Source of the DNA: Plakobranchus ocellatus
Lineage: Eukaryota; Mollusca; Gastropoda; Plakobranchidae
Reading direction: 5' to 3'
DNA length: 22,731 bases
NCBI GenBank assembly: GCA_019648995.1
Contig: BLXT01005065.1
Location: 2,338,317 to 2,361,047 of the forward strand
The notes under the pieces were generated by a model. That model made no database searches, had not been told where the DNA came from, and worked only from the letters and a program-made list of their open reading frames with translations. Made by a program: the position numbers and the translations under genes. This document shows, one piece after another, positions 11,076 through 19,790 of this stretch (position 1 is the first letter of the stretch; each line of letters starts with the position of its first letter).

Positions 11076-11626
11076 CTGGGGTGGGGAGGAAGAAAGAAAA
11101 GACAAAAAAAAAAATTAAGAAAACAGTTGGATCAAATAAAGTAGACATTAAAAATATAGTGCAATCCTTTTCATGTGCAGTAGGCCTATCTGGGAGCTGT
11201 AGGAAGAAAAATTTTATTTAATATGAGTGTTTCACAATAACAATAATTTACATCACAATAAATCAAAAAGAGGGAAAAATTGGATTGAACAGATTTTTTA
11301 TTTATAAGGCTGTAGATTTATACCCTAAAAAAATATCAAGGTATTCAGCCAACTTTGCATGGAAAAGCAAATGAAATATTTTTAATTGTTGGCTGTGACA
11401 TAAAAATTATAGATCTACTAAGTACTAGAAAGGCTTTATAGACAGTGGTACAAAACAAGGGGATTTTTAACTCACATCCCTTCATGTTTGCTCACACTTG
11501 CTACCACCACAGGCAGCTTCCACAGCATTTAAATTCTTAAAACAATCACCATTTTAGTGGTAATTCACACTGGACCAGCCTTTTTTTCTCGTAAAAAGTA
11601 TAACACCCCTAGCACTGTATCGTTAC
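11076..11626 (-). other. INNER intron 2
   Basis: A phase-0 intron of about 551 bp between AAG|GTAACG at the end of exon 2 and a pyrimidine-rich acceptor at 11076. It is AT-rich and nothing else was recognised in it. Confidence 0.65.
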
Positions 11627-11772
11627 CTTTTTCCATGATTCATTACCCTCTTGTCTGAGGGCATGCAACTGCAAGATCAACTTGTTGGTCACTGTAATTG
11701 GAGGGAGATCAGGTCGCCTGCCTTTGCCTTGAGCCAAAAACGTACGGCGTAAAGCATGATATTGCTCTTCAT
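11627..11772 (-). CDS. INNER transposase-like gene, exon 2
   Basis: A 146-nt exon bounded by a long pyrimidine tract ending CCAG and by the donor GTAACG. It enters in phase 1 and leaves in phase 0. It encodes DEEQYHALRRTFL, then GKGRRPDLPPITVTN, then LILQLHALRQEGNESWKK. It aligns with OUTER exon 2, which has the same length and phases. Conserved positions include GRxPxLPxI, TN, LQL and EGxxS. This small basic module is the N-terminal part of the transposase-like protein and may contact DNA, though that is an inference. The reading frame is intact. Confidence 0.75.
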
Positions 11773-12481
11773 CTGGAAAAAAAAAAATGTTCAGCATGTA
11801 GTTAAGACTTCTTTTAGACATCCATTCTCAGGTGCTAGAAACAATTTCAACATTCAAATATGTCACGAATAGTTTTGAAGATTTTTGCCTTTATATCTGT
11901 CTCTCTTACCAATTAAATATGCTTTCAATTTGTCAAAGAACATCCCTCAAGCAGAAATGCTGGAGTTAAAGTAAATATGTATCGAAATTTCTAATAATGG
12001 CTGTGGACTGGGCGTGCAAAAAATTATCACCCCCCACCCCCCCTGAAAACAAAACCATGAAAGGTACAAAAGGGACTTGAGCAATTATTAAAACCACCCC
12101 TCAAAAATTATCAATTAAACATCCTATTACTTTTTTTTTGCGTACTTTTAAAGAGACAGAGAAGTCAAGATTATGAAAATTAAAAATGAGCCACATAGTT
12201 CTAGGCCTACTCAACATGCTCTGTATTAAACTTGAAAATAAAGCCTACTTCTTTCTTCCGGGTCTAGATCTAGACCTAAATTAGATCTATGACCTGAATG
12301 ATTTATAAATTCTCTGATTATCACGGAAAAAAACATTTAATCTACAATCCAGTTTGAATAAATATTGCTTTGATTGAACTTATGCTAGTGATTGGCAGAT
12401 TATCCCTTTGGTTAACGGCAACGAATTAGTTTATTTTTATAACACTGTCTAATCAGCAACAGGTCTAGCGTCCTTGTCAAA

Positions 12482-12489
12482 TGACGTCA
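12482..12489. promoter_or_regulatory. CRE-like palindrome, copy 1
   Basis: TGACGTCA, the consensus site for CREB/ATF bZIP proteins, in the left copy of the tandem duplication. Any function is inferred from the motif alone. Confidence 0.3.
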
Positions 12490-12796
12490 TAAAACATGTT
12501 TCGTAAAACAAAAATATATCGCGGAAAGCTTGGTCCAGCCAGATCTAGATCTAGATTTAGATATCTAGGCCTTGACTTACCGAAGACGGTGTTTTTTAAT
12601 TTAAAAAGTAATGAAATACAAACTCATCGTACAATCAATATATATCAATTTATCCGACTTAACTATACATTTTGTTAAACCTTGCTTTTTTAAGTAATTT
12701 GATCGGCAAGATCGCCTGCCAATTCCCGCATTTCAATTATTTTTAACAAACTGTCTACCAACAATCAGAGGGGAGGTCGCCGGCGTCCTTAAGGCG

Positions 12797-12804
12797 TGAC
12801 GTCA
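12797..12804. promoter_or_regulatory. CRE-like palindrome, copy 2
   Basis: A second exact TGACGTCA, 315 bp from the first, in the right copy. It stayed intact while the surrounding duplication diverged. It lies about 160 bp downstream of the end of INNER exon 1. Confidence 0.3.
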
Positions 12805-12965
12805 TACAACTAGTTTCGTGACACACATTGATCGGGAAAAACTTTGTCTAGATCTAGATCCAGAGACTTATCCTCATCAGAAGACAATTTCGCCTAGAAA
12901 CAAATAAAAAATGCAAGTTCTACAAATAATTATTTAATTTAACAATATGTTTGGTTAAATTTTAC

Positions 12966-13053
12966 CTTTAATTGCTGTTATCCAGTCTGAATTCGCCGAT
13001 AGAGCTGCAGTTACTGAGCGAGCCGTGCAATCCGATGCTACCGGGGTAGCCAT
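12966..13053 (-). CDS. INNER transposase-like gene, exon 1
   Basis: A first coding exon of 88 nt: ATG at 13053 followed by 29 codons plus one base. It encodes MATPVASDCTARSV, then SANSDWITAIK. Donor G|GTAAAA leaves phase 1, which joins exactly to the AT that opens exon 2 and makes an Asp codon. OUTER exon 1 ends the same way (LLK plus one G). The frame is open, and the ATG is the only nearby methionine before the donor. The sequence shows no domain. Confidence 0.65.
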
Positions 13054-13098
13054 TGCAAAGCAAATGAAAAAGAGTTCTTGTCATTCAAATTAGGATTA

Positions 13099-13362
13099 CT
13101 CTCGAATCTACGCCACACGTTGGATCCTCGTGAAATTTTGTATTTATTTAGAGAAATAAATATATTTTAATATGGAACGGTTTTTTATCATTTTTAATTA
13201 AATTTTGCCATGATTTTTTAAAAAATTAGTTTTAAATTCGCATTTTTTCCTATTTATAAGAATCGAAACAAGGACTATTTTATATCAAATTGAAGGGCAT
13301 CCTCTTGCGCGTATGAATATGTCCATGGCGTTGTTTCTGCTTGCACGGCGTAGATTCGAGAG
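13099..13362. mobile_element. Small MITE-like insertion with 16-bp inverted ends
   Basis: CTCTCGAATCTACGCC at 13099-13114 is perfectly inverted at 13347-13362, bounding a 264-bp AT-rich interior without coding capacity. I see no clear target duplication. It lies inside INNER, just upstream of its exon 1, in what would be the promoter or 5' untranslated region. It could be a separate MITE or an internal hairpin of the INNER family. Confidence 0.6.
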
Positions 13363-13619
13363 CGATTGAGGCAAGATGACCCGTCACGAGCCTCGCGAAA
13401 CTCTTGACTTTTTTACCTGACGGGGACCTCTTTCACACACCAACCTCTCTCACACTATCACATGAAGTTTAATAAAAACAAATTTAAATGATTCAGCTTG
13501 AATTGAACTTTCTGTTGATATATATTTTCATGGGATTAGTAGTTTTCTTCATTAAAAAATAAGAGGGCGAATGTTGCCGATTTTAGGTATTTTTTGTCTT
13601 CAGCCGCCCGCCGGAGACG
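13363..13619 (-). other. INNER 5' noncoding end
   Basis: This segment runs between the small inverted-repeat insertion and the right end of the transposon. The last 20-30 bp before the TIR are GC-rich (GCCGCCCGCCGGAGACGG) and resemble, in inverse, 15638-15658 (GGCGGGCGGCTG). No TATA box could be assigned with confidence. Confidence 0.4.
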
Positions 13620-13635
13620 GGGTTCAGACTGCCTA
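13620..13635 (-). repeat. INNER right terminal inverted repeat
   Basis: GGGTTCAGACTGCCTA, the exact inverse of 9433-9448, followed immediately by CAATAAA, the second copy of the target duplication. Confidence 0.88.
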
Positions 13636-13662
13636 CAATAAAAAGTATTCGTACACTTTTTC

Positions 13663-13694
13663 TTTTTTTTTGGGGGGGGGAGGGGGGAAAGGGG
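13663..13694. repeat. Poly-T/poly-G tract with G-quadruplex potential
   Basis: A T9 run is followed by a run of nine G, then A, six G, AAA and four G, about 30 bp outside the right end of INNER and inside OUTER intron 2. It has four G-runs on the plus strand. Such tracts are prone to slippage and assembly error. Confidence 0.6.
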
Positions 13695-13964
13695 TAATAA
13701 AAGTTAAAAAAATAATGTATAAATTTTGAAAGTTAGACCTACTTTTAAGAATTCATCGCAATACATACATGCAGATTCAAATTGCCTGTAACTTTTCGTA
13801 CGTTTTAATCACATTAGTGTGATTTAATGGTTAAGCATAAAACAAAATTAAAACCTTTGCCTTTGAATCGCTGACTTGGAATTGAAATTGAGTCTAATCA
13901 GCTTGTGCTGCATCCAATGATACATAAAGGACCAGATTAAGAGATGGTGAAAAAAAAATCTTAC

Positions 13965-14110
13965 TTCTTGGAAACTGGACTGCCCCTCATCTTTAATCAA
14001 GTTCAGCTGGAGGAGCACACCATTTGTCAGGGTTGGGATATCAGGCAGTTTTGGTTTCCTTCCTCTATTGGTCCGTAGAAAATGGTCAGCCAGTGATGTA
14101 TATACATCAT
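13965..14110 (-). CDS. OUTER transposase-like gene, exon 2
   Basis: A 146-nt exon between acceptor TTTCTACAG and donor GTAAGA. It enters in phase 1 and exits in phase 0. It encodes DDVYTSLADHFL, then NRGRKPKLPDIPTLTN, then VLLQLNLIKDEGQSSFQE. It is homologous to INNER exon 2 with the same length and phases. Exon 3 at 9258 continues in phase 0 (LKAWVEK), as INNER exon 3 does (LETWFLS). The frame is intact. This is the conserved N-terminal basic module of the family, and its function is not known to me. Confidence 0.75.
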
Positions 14111-14943
14111 CTGTAGAAAGTAATGAAATTTTGTCTTAAATGGAAAAAAACCACTACCTTTTATTATAGGCCTACTTTATGGTGAAATCTTCCGTAGGCT
14201 ATTTTTCCCAAAAACATATGATGGTCGAATTGTCCCTCATATAACACCAATTAAAAACAGGATACAATTTATTTTTTATTTTCACAAAAAGAGAAATGAA
14301 ACACCGTCCACCCGAAATATAGTTAAGTTCTTATAAATTTACAAATTGGTTATAAAGAATAAAAAAAAGAAAGCACCCTTCGTTTTGGGGTGCGTCTCTT
14401 TAAATCTAGAAATAATCAAAAGTTTTTACAATAAAATGCTTGGTCCAAGTGAATGAGCTTAGACTTAAATCTCGAGTCAGATTCTGAGAAGCTGGATTCC
14501 TCAAGGAAGGGCCATCTCTAACTTGCCTAGGTAATATAAACTCAATCATTTTTTAAAGGAGATAATGAATGAGAGAAGAAACCAACTTGAACTAGATCTA
14601 TATCGCAACAGATTTTCTGCTCAAGAATATCAAGATCTAAAGACCACTTGAGGGGCTCAAGTCTAATAAAATCTTCATCTATACTACAGCCTAGATCTAT
14701 CTAACCTTCTAAAACCCAAAAACTCTTAGAAGAAATTAAATCCCTGCACGGTATAGTTTTATGTGAAGCAAGAACCGATAGCTAGCATTGTTTTGTTTAC
14801 AGGTTGCTATCGTTCAATTACCGCCATCTTGGCTCTTCCAGGATTTGACTTCCATCCCCCGATACCTAGCTCTACTAATTAAATATCACAAAATTATGGC
14901 ACAATATATACTAGATAATGACTAAAACATTCGTGTAACCTAC
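14111..14943 (-). other. OUTER intron 1
   Basis: A phase-1 intron of about 833 bp between donor GTAGGT and acceptor CTACAG. It contains AGATCTA words near 14595 and 14690 and no exon or repeat with clear boundaries. Confidence 0.6.
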
Positions 14944-15061
14944 CTTTCAACAAGTCCAACATCGAATTTAGCGTAAAATAGTTTTCTTGAGTGGGTGTGG
15001 GAACAGTTTCGCTGGTGCTGACGCTAGGCTTAGTGACCTCAGCATGGCCGAGATTCTCCAT
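14944..15061 (-). CDS. OUTER transposase-like gene, exon 1
   Basis: An ATG at 15061 opens 39 codons plus one base: MENLGHAEVTKPSV, then a Ser/Thr/Pro-rich stretch, then NYFTLNSMLDLLK. The donor G|GTAGGT leaves phase 1, which joins to exon 2 as an Asp codon, as in INNER. Upstream of the ATG I see no inverted repeat matching the INNER ends. OUTER could be an older transposon whose ends have decayed, or a transposase-derived host gene. Exon 1 is not similar to INNER exon 1 except near the splice junction. Confidence 0.6.
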
Positions 15062-15173
15062 TTCTCCAAACTAGGCCTGACAAAGGCTTTACTAGCGTGT
15101 TGTATTTTTTGGCGTACTGTCACCGAGAAGCAATGCACTTAAATTTTATCATAGATTTCAAATAGCAGGAATC

Positions 15174-15467
15174 TTAGGGTATCCAACCATATATCGCATG
15201 ACAAGAAAAAAGTAATTTCACCCGCGATTTTTGGATGAAAATGCACTCTAAACACCCTTCACTTGGGAAAGCGTCACTATCATCTAACGTGCATGGAAGT
15301 GCGTTGTATTGTGAGAAAGCAGAGTTAATGCCCTTTACAATGATGTCAATTTTATTAATATCCCTCCATTCACGGCGGAGGTATCCCAATTTAGAAATAG
15401 GTCTATCTAAAGCTGAGAATGGTTTCCCGATAGGCTTATCACTGCTTCTGATTGTTTCTAGTACCAT
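15174..15467 (-). CDS. Unrecognised 97-residue reading frame
   Basis: An open frame on the minus strand beginning with ATG at 15467, just after a possible acceptor (GATCTTAG). It encodes MVLETIRSSDKPIG, then KLGYLRREWRDINKIDIIVKG, ending HAIYGWIP. Composition looks protein-like rather than repeat-derived, but I recognise no domain. It lies about 110 bp upstream of OUTER exon 1 on the same strand. It could be an exon of a host gene, a remnant of another element, or chance. The plus-strand frame across the same bases is a shadow. Confidence 0.3.
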   Translation of the reverse strand: MVLETIRSSDKPIGKPFSALDRPISKLGYLRREWRDINKIDIIVKGINSAFSQYNALPCTLDDSDAFPSEGCLECIFIQKSRVKLLFSCHAIYGWIP

Positions 15468-15713
15468 AAACTAAGATCATATTTACCATACAAGAGAAGA
15501 TTATACACACATAAACAATGAAACGAACGAAAAGAGATTGATCTTTCATACTGTTTTTATTTTATTTCAATCAATGCATTAGAAATGTAGAAAAATCGCG
15601 ATTTTCGCAACCTGTCCCTGCCGTGGCCATTTTCTTCCAGCCTGAGGCGGGCGGCTGTGGTACCTACTAACAGGCTTTAAAAGAAGGGTCCCTCTCATAG
15701 GTAAACTGTGACA

Positions 15714-16612
15714 TTAACTCACTTGCGACGCGGCCCGCACCTGTTGCGGGCAGCCCAAAAATTCCCTGTGGACGGCGCCCGCAACCCTTGCGGTTTTAAC
15801 TTTTACCGCTCTATAACACCTATATTAACCGCACAAACAGCTCGCCGCCTATATATTACCGTTCCTGAACTATTTCTTCGTCGGTATTCCAAATCGCATT
15901 TTTATCATTGCGGAACTCGTTTTTTTATGAAATAATTTAGAACGCGTGTTGCAGAACCGAAAGTCGGTCCAGAATAACTGAAATCTGATAGATAGATGGG
16001 GATCTGGATCTAGGTCTAATAGTGAAATACGATTATGGTCTTGAATAGACATTGTCTGTTTGGTTTTTATAAGGCAGACAGATCTAGGGAAGAATTTTCT
16101 GATAATGATGTAGAGTTTTTGCCAGTAGAAAATCACAATGATTCAAATGATAACCTAGATCTAGATCTAGATCCAGATATAGTGTAGATCTAAGAAACGC
16201 TCAGAGTAGTAGATCCAGGAGCACAAAATCAAGACCCAAACGAAAAAACGAGCACAACCAGATGATTTTCAGTCTAGATATCTAGATCTAAATAAAATCC
16301 ATTGAAATCGAAAGCATCTCTCCTTATTTTTGTGTGTTCTTACCTGTTTGCTGCATCTTTCATTGGCTTCAGAAAATTTTCCGAAATTTCAAATTTTTAC
16401 CCTCTTTGTAAAAAACATACAAAATAAACATATCAAGGTAGCTGAATAAAAAGTGCTGCAAATAACAGGTCTAAAGATAAATTTTATGTTTCCAAAGTTT
16501 TAGAGTGTCTGCATAATTACTTTTTTTTTTTTACAATTTTTTAAAAAAGGCCAAAAAACCTCAGTCCGGAGGGAATAGCAAGAGGAAAAGGGGTCAGTCG
16601 CAAGTGAGTTAA
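15714..16612 (+). mobile_element. piggyBac-like element 1 (internally deleted)
   Basis: The sequence TTAACTCACTTGCGAC at 15714 is exactly inverted at 16597-16612. TTAA is the target duplication typical of the piggyBac superfamily, followed by a 12-bp terminal inverted repeat (CTCACTTGCGAC). The left end has GC-rich subterminal repeats (GCCCGCA and TTGCGG words at 15730-15800). The 891-bp interior is too short for a transposase of about 600 residues. It keeps a 50-residue acidic frame (16035-16187) and an AATAAA near 16293. The element sits inside a minus-strand reading frame and ends it. Superfamily assignment rests on TTAA and end structure. Confidence 0.75.
16035..16187 (+). pseudogene. Acidic N-terminal transposase-like fragment in piggyBac element 1
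   Basis: A 50-residue frame with REEFSDNDVEFLPVENHNDS, then LDLDLDPDIV. Acidic, low-complexity N-termini are common in piggyBac transposases, and the position near the left end fits. The LDLDLDPD part is encoded by an AGATCTAGATCTAGATC run. No catalytic DDD region follows. The assignment is weak. Confidence 0.35.
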
Positions 16613-16895
16613 GCGTATTTTCACAAGCCTGTGTTTTCATTTCTAAATAGGAAAAAGCTGTCATGATAGGCCAAAATTTACCTTGTGAGAATTCTCCATT
16701 AAATCGTGATACAATTCTGCATTGGATTCTATCCATCTTACAATCATTTTGCAACCATCTGTAGACTTTCTTTTCTGCTTCCCCTGGAAAATTGCATATG
16801 AACAGACATATCACCTTAACATGATCATCTTTCAAATCACACATTTGTAAGCCATGTCTAATAACATGTAATACCTCTTCTTTTCTTTGGCTCAC
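16613..16895 (-). CDS. Unrecognised reading frame interrupted by piggyBac element 1
   Basis: About 94 codons on the minus strand that read SQRKEEVLHVIRHGLQM, then CDLKDDHVKVICLF, then GEAEKKVYRWLQND, RIQCRIVSRFNGEFSQ and SYLEMKTQACENTL. Composition and amphipathic pattern look like a genuine protein domain, but I do not recognise it. At 16612 the frame runs into the piggyBac end. In the empty site it would continue only a few codons (NVTVYL) before a stop. No ATG precedes it. A weak acceptor (ATCCCAAG) near 16899 could make it an internal exon. It could be part of a host gene or of another mobile element. Confidence 0.35.
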
Positions 16896-16899
16896 TTGG

Positions 16900-17395
16900 G
16901 ATTTTCATAAAAGAAAGGTTAGCTCTGCTAAATTGACAAAGATCAGGAGTATAGGCAGAAATTATATTTCATTCTCAAGGTGGCTTGAATAATTTCTCAG
17001 AACAATGGATTTGATTATATGCTTTTGATTTGTGGAGGAAGTAAAGAGCAGTAAGATATTTCGTTCCTCTAATGCATACTGCTGCTTTGTATTTTTCTTT
17101 TACATTTTGATAAAGGAACTTATTACTGCATTGTAGTACCTATCTCCCCTCCCCCCAACAATTAAATTAACAAGGACTAGTGCACAGTACTCCCTGATTT
17201 GCAACAATTTGCTATGGAATTGGAATTAATCTACAGCTTCACTAGAATCTACATTAGATCTACTTAATTTTTTTTTCTTTCCACTGCAATACTTCATGAA
17301 AAAAAGCCTACAATTAAGATCTTTATACTAAAGCAGTCAATTATTTCATGTAAATCTGTGAAGCCTGAGATTTTGATATGTAAAAATTATCTGTT
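16900..17395. other. Noncoding stretch
   Basis: AT-rich with a C-rich tract near 17146-17158. No gene, RNA or bounded repeat was recognised. Confidence 0.4.
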
Positions 17396-17561
17396 GTGAC
17401 CTACATGTAGTCTTAGATATTCTTTACCACTTGTACTCTTTGACTGAATAAGGGAATATTATAGGCCTAATAATAAACGTAATGACCTAAATGTATTCTT
17501 AAGATATTTTTCACTTGTTGTACTCTTTGACTGAATAAAGGAATAGTATAGGCCTTATAAT
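17396..17561. repeat. Tandem duplication, period 86 bp
   Basis: Two copies start at 17397 (TGACCTACATG) and 17483 (TGACCTAAATG). Both contain TGTACTCTTTGACTGAATAA and end with TATAGGCC followed by an AATAAT-like or TATAAT-like word. They differ by scattered substitutions and small gaps. Confidence 0.8.
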
Positions 17562-17769
17562 CCGGGCTAGGATTAGCATAAGTCCACTCAGCAGATATAC
17601 CAGGATCCAAGTAGGCAAGTCCGCAAAAAGATGTTTTTGAATAAATGAAGTCAGTTTGACTGCCAGAGAATGCCTCTGTGCATTTTGGTTAAGCAACTAA
17701 TTTTAGGTTAAAAAAATCATTTGTTCAATTCTTCCAACAAAGTCAATAAAAAAAAAAATTAGGCCTACT

Positions 17770-17998
17770 TATACACATTGGCAAACTAGGTTCCAGAATT
17801 CAACATTATAAACATTCATTCTGATTTCTGATACAGCTAGTACTTTTAACGATTTGTTTTTCGGCAATAAAATTTTGCTTTTTACTGGTAACTTTTTAAT
17901 TACTTTAATTGCGTCTAAGCGGACTTTTTTTAAACCTGGCTTCAAAATCCTGACTTCACGGAGATTCACAGTTCTGCAGGCGAATCCCAGCCCTGAAC
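17770..17998 (-). CDS. Weak candidate exon, unrecognised
   Basis: An open minus-strand frame after a possible acceptor (AAATTGTTCAG) reads LGFACRTVNLREVRILKPGL, KKVRLDAIKVIKKLPVK, then LKVLAVSEIRMNVYN. It is rich in Lys, Val, Leu and Ile. No family is recognised and no donor or neighbouring exon was found. It is as likely to be chance or a decayed repeat as a gene. Confidence 0.2.
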
Positions 17999-18099
17999 AA
18001 TTTTGATTTTGACCAAAATCTATGTAATTACCAACACACACACACAAAGAGACAAAATAAGGATAAATTGGGCAAGACTTAGGAATGTGCACACAAGAA

Positions 18100-19790
18100 A
18101 AGTAAATTTATGAAAGTTACGCCGCCAATGAACAGGCCATATCACAGTATTAAACAAAGAAGTAGGACTAGAGTGAAAGTGAAACATTTATTCCTACTAC
18201 TTCCTTTTAATTTCTACATACTTGCTAAACCTGACCTGATCTCAGCAGCCAGTATCCAAGAGTATAGATTTAGGCTAACTGATGTGATCAAATTTTTTTT
18301 CAAAAACTAAATAGTGAAAAAAAAATCTAATATCTGTATTTTTTAAACAACTCTGGAATTATTGATTTATAAATTTTGAAAATTGTTTACTTCTCTACTG
18401 TTGGCTAAAACTGCTTTTATTACATCACTATCAGTTTATTACTCTAGAATACATCTAAAAATTTAGCTTTACAATTAGACTCGCATCTAGATTACCAAAA
18501 TTCTTTGCCTAGACCTACATTACAATTTAGATGCAATCTACAATTTTCATAAAAAAGATCAATTCCTAGATTAAGAGGTAATCCTGACCATTTGCGCTTT
18601 CTACAAAACCAATAAGCCATGTTCCACAAGTAGGTTAAAATTGCAGGTGCCAATTTCTGTGTCAATTATTTGATTCATTAAAAAAATTAATAACTTCCTA
18701 ATTTTGTATGTGTGCTCTTGACATTGTAATTAAGCTACTCAGATAAGACAATGCTCTTTTCTTATTTATTTAGATAAAAGAAAAAATCTTGCGAACACCT
18801 GAAAAAGTGACACACTTTTTATCTCATTCTAATCTACATGCACTTGGGATGTCTCACCGCCTTAAAATTGGGAAATAGGTCAAGTTTGGTTCTTTCAATA
18901 CATTGTAAAAGTTTTTCATTATGTGTTAAGTATGATCAGGGTGTTCCACTGTTTACCGATGACCCACATAACGGATGGGAAATCTCGAGAGCAAACTGAT
19001 GTTTAGCGATAATATTATGACTTTTAACTGCTGGAGCATTATAAGTTATATGCATGTATGATGTGTTGTTTCTGCAGGATGTACGCACTTTTTCACTTTC
19101 GGTAACCCGTCCTCGACTGCAAACGGTGTTCCGTCAATCTTTTTCGTGTGCAAGTAAAATCTATTAGTATTGTTGATTTCACAGTAACAGATATTCACAA
19201 ACATTGCTTTAAAGTATGTTTTGGCTTAAATTTGTCTTATGTGTCGTCTGGTGTACGCTATGAGTATGCAATCGCAGTGTAGATCTAGACTTTTGGAGAT
19301 CACAAAACGCTGTCCTTGACGCTAGTTGGCATCATTTACGCCTATGAAATAATTAATTTAAGTTCGTTTAAGATGTATTCAATAATTATTGTGTGAAAAC
19401 ACTGTAGCAATCATACATAAAGCAATATACTTTAGCAATTGTGAACAAATACAACTTAACGAGTTTGACTGCACTATCCTACACACCAACACACAAATGT
19501 TTGTATGTATGATGATTGTGACCCACTAGGCCTCGTTGCGCATATCAGGAAAACTGACACACATGATGCGAGATACTCCAATTACACAAACACATTATCG
19601 TAAATGATTTTATTGCTTCTTTGATATGTATGCTAAAAGCATGATGGAACAGAAAATGTTTATTTAAAAAATCCTATCTTGGATGAGAAGTAAGATACAT
19701 TCCTTTGAATGTAACTTTATAAAAAAAGCTCTCTATGTCCAAATAGATCAAAATTTGAATTAAGCATTAAATTTTTCTTTCGTCTATATA
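18100..19790. other. Noncoding stretch
   Basis: About 1.7 kb without a supported exon or RNA. There is a short AC microsatellite just before it (18033-18046). A somewhat GC-richer island near 18940-19160 (GGTAACCCGTCCTCGACTGC) could be regulatory or a small exon, but nothing decides it. Confidence 0.4.

Larger units (their letters stand above)
11773..12965 (-). other. INNER intron 1
   Basis: A phase-1 intron of about 1.2 kb. It starts with donor GTAAAA next to exon 1 and ends with TTTTTTCCAG. It holds a degenerate 315-bp tandem duplication (described separately), a C-rich tract at 12030-12044 and AGATCTAGATC runs at 12262-12280, 12541-12556 and 12849-12862. Confidence 0.6.
12395..12965. repeat. 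Degenerate tandem duplication, period about 315 bp
   Basis: Two related segments are seen, at about 12395-12700 and 12710-12965. Shared landmarks in the same order are ACTGTCTA, GCGTCCTT, the palindrome TGACGTCA, GTTTCGT, an AGATCTAGATC run, and an AT-rich tail ending near GTTAAA. The right copy abuts the donor of INNER exon 1. The duplication could have copied the region just downstream of the first exon. Divergence is considerable, so it is old relative to the perfect element ends. Confidence 0.6.
9433..13635 (-). mobile_element. INNER: 4.2-kb hAT-like DNA transposon nested in OUTER intron 2
   Basis: The ends carry a perfect 16-bp terminal inverted repeat: TAGGCAGTCTGAACCC at 9433-9448 and its complement at 13620-13635. 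The 7-bp sequence CAATAAA directly flanks both sides (9426-9432 and 13636-13642), as expected of a target-site duplication. Between the ends, in minus-strand order, lie exon 1 (13053-12966), exon 2 (11772-11627) and a truncated exon 3 (11075-9811). The gene is homologous to the OUTER gene around it and has the same intron phases. The catalytic domain stops after its first aspartate motif, so the copy is an internally shortened, probably non-autonomous element. Perfect ends suggest a fairly recent insertion or selection on the ends. Domain motifs look hAT-like, but a 7-bp duplication and the TAGGC start are not canonical for hAT. Confidence 0.85.

Noticed and set aside
6321-15061. Interleaved duplicate exons as a mutually exclusive splicing system with two promoters
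   Set aside because: Phases would allow it, but the TIR pair and the CAATAAA direct repeats bracket exactly one exon set, so nested transposition is the simpler explanation. RNA data could still show mixed splicing.
15060-15700. A right-hand terminal repeat for OUTER
   Set aside because: No sequence like the INNER end was found here, nor a partner below 6321. The GC-rich resemblance at 15638-15658 is in the opposite orientation and too short.
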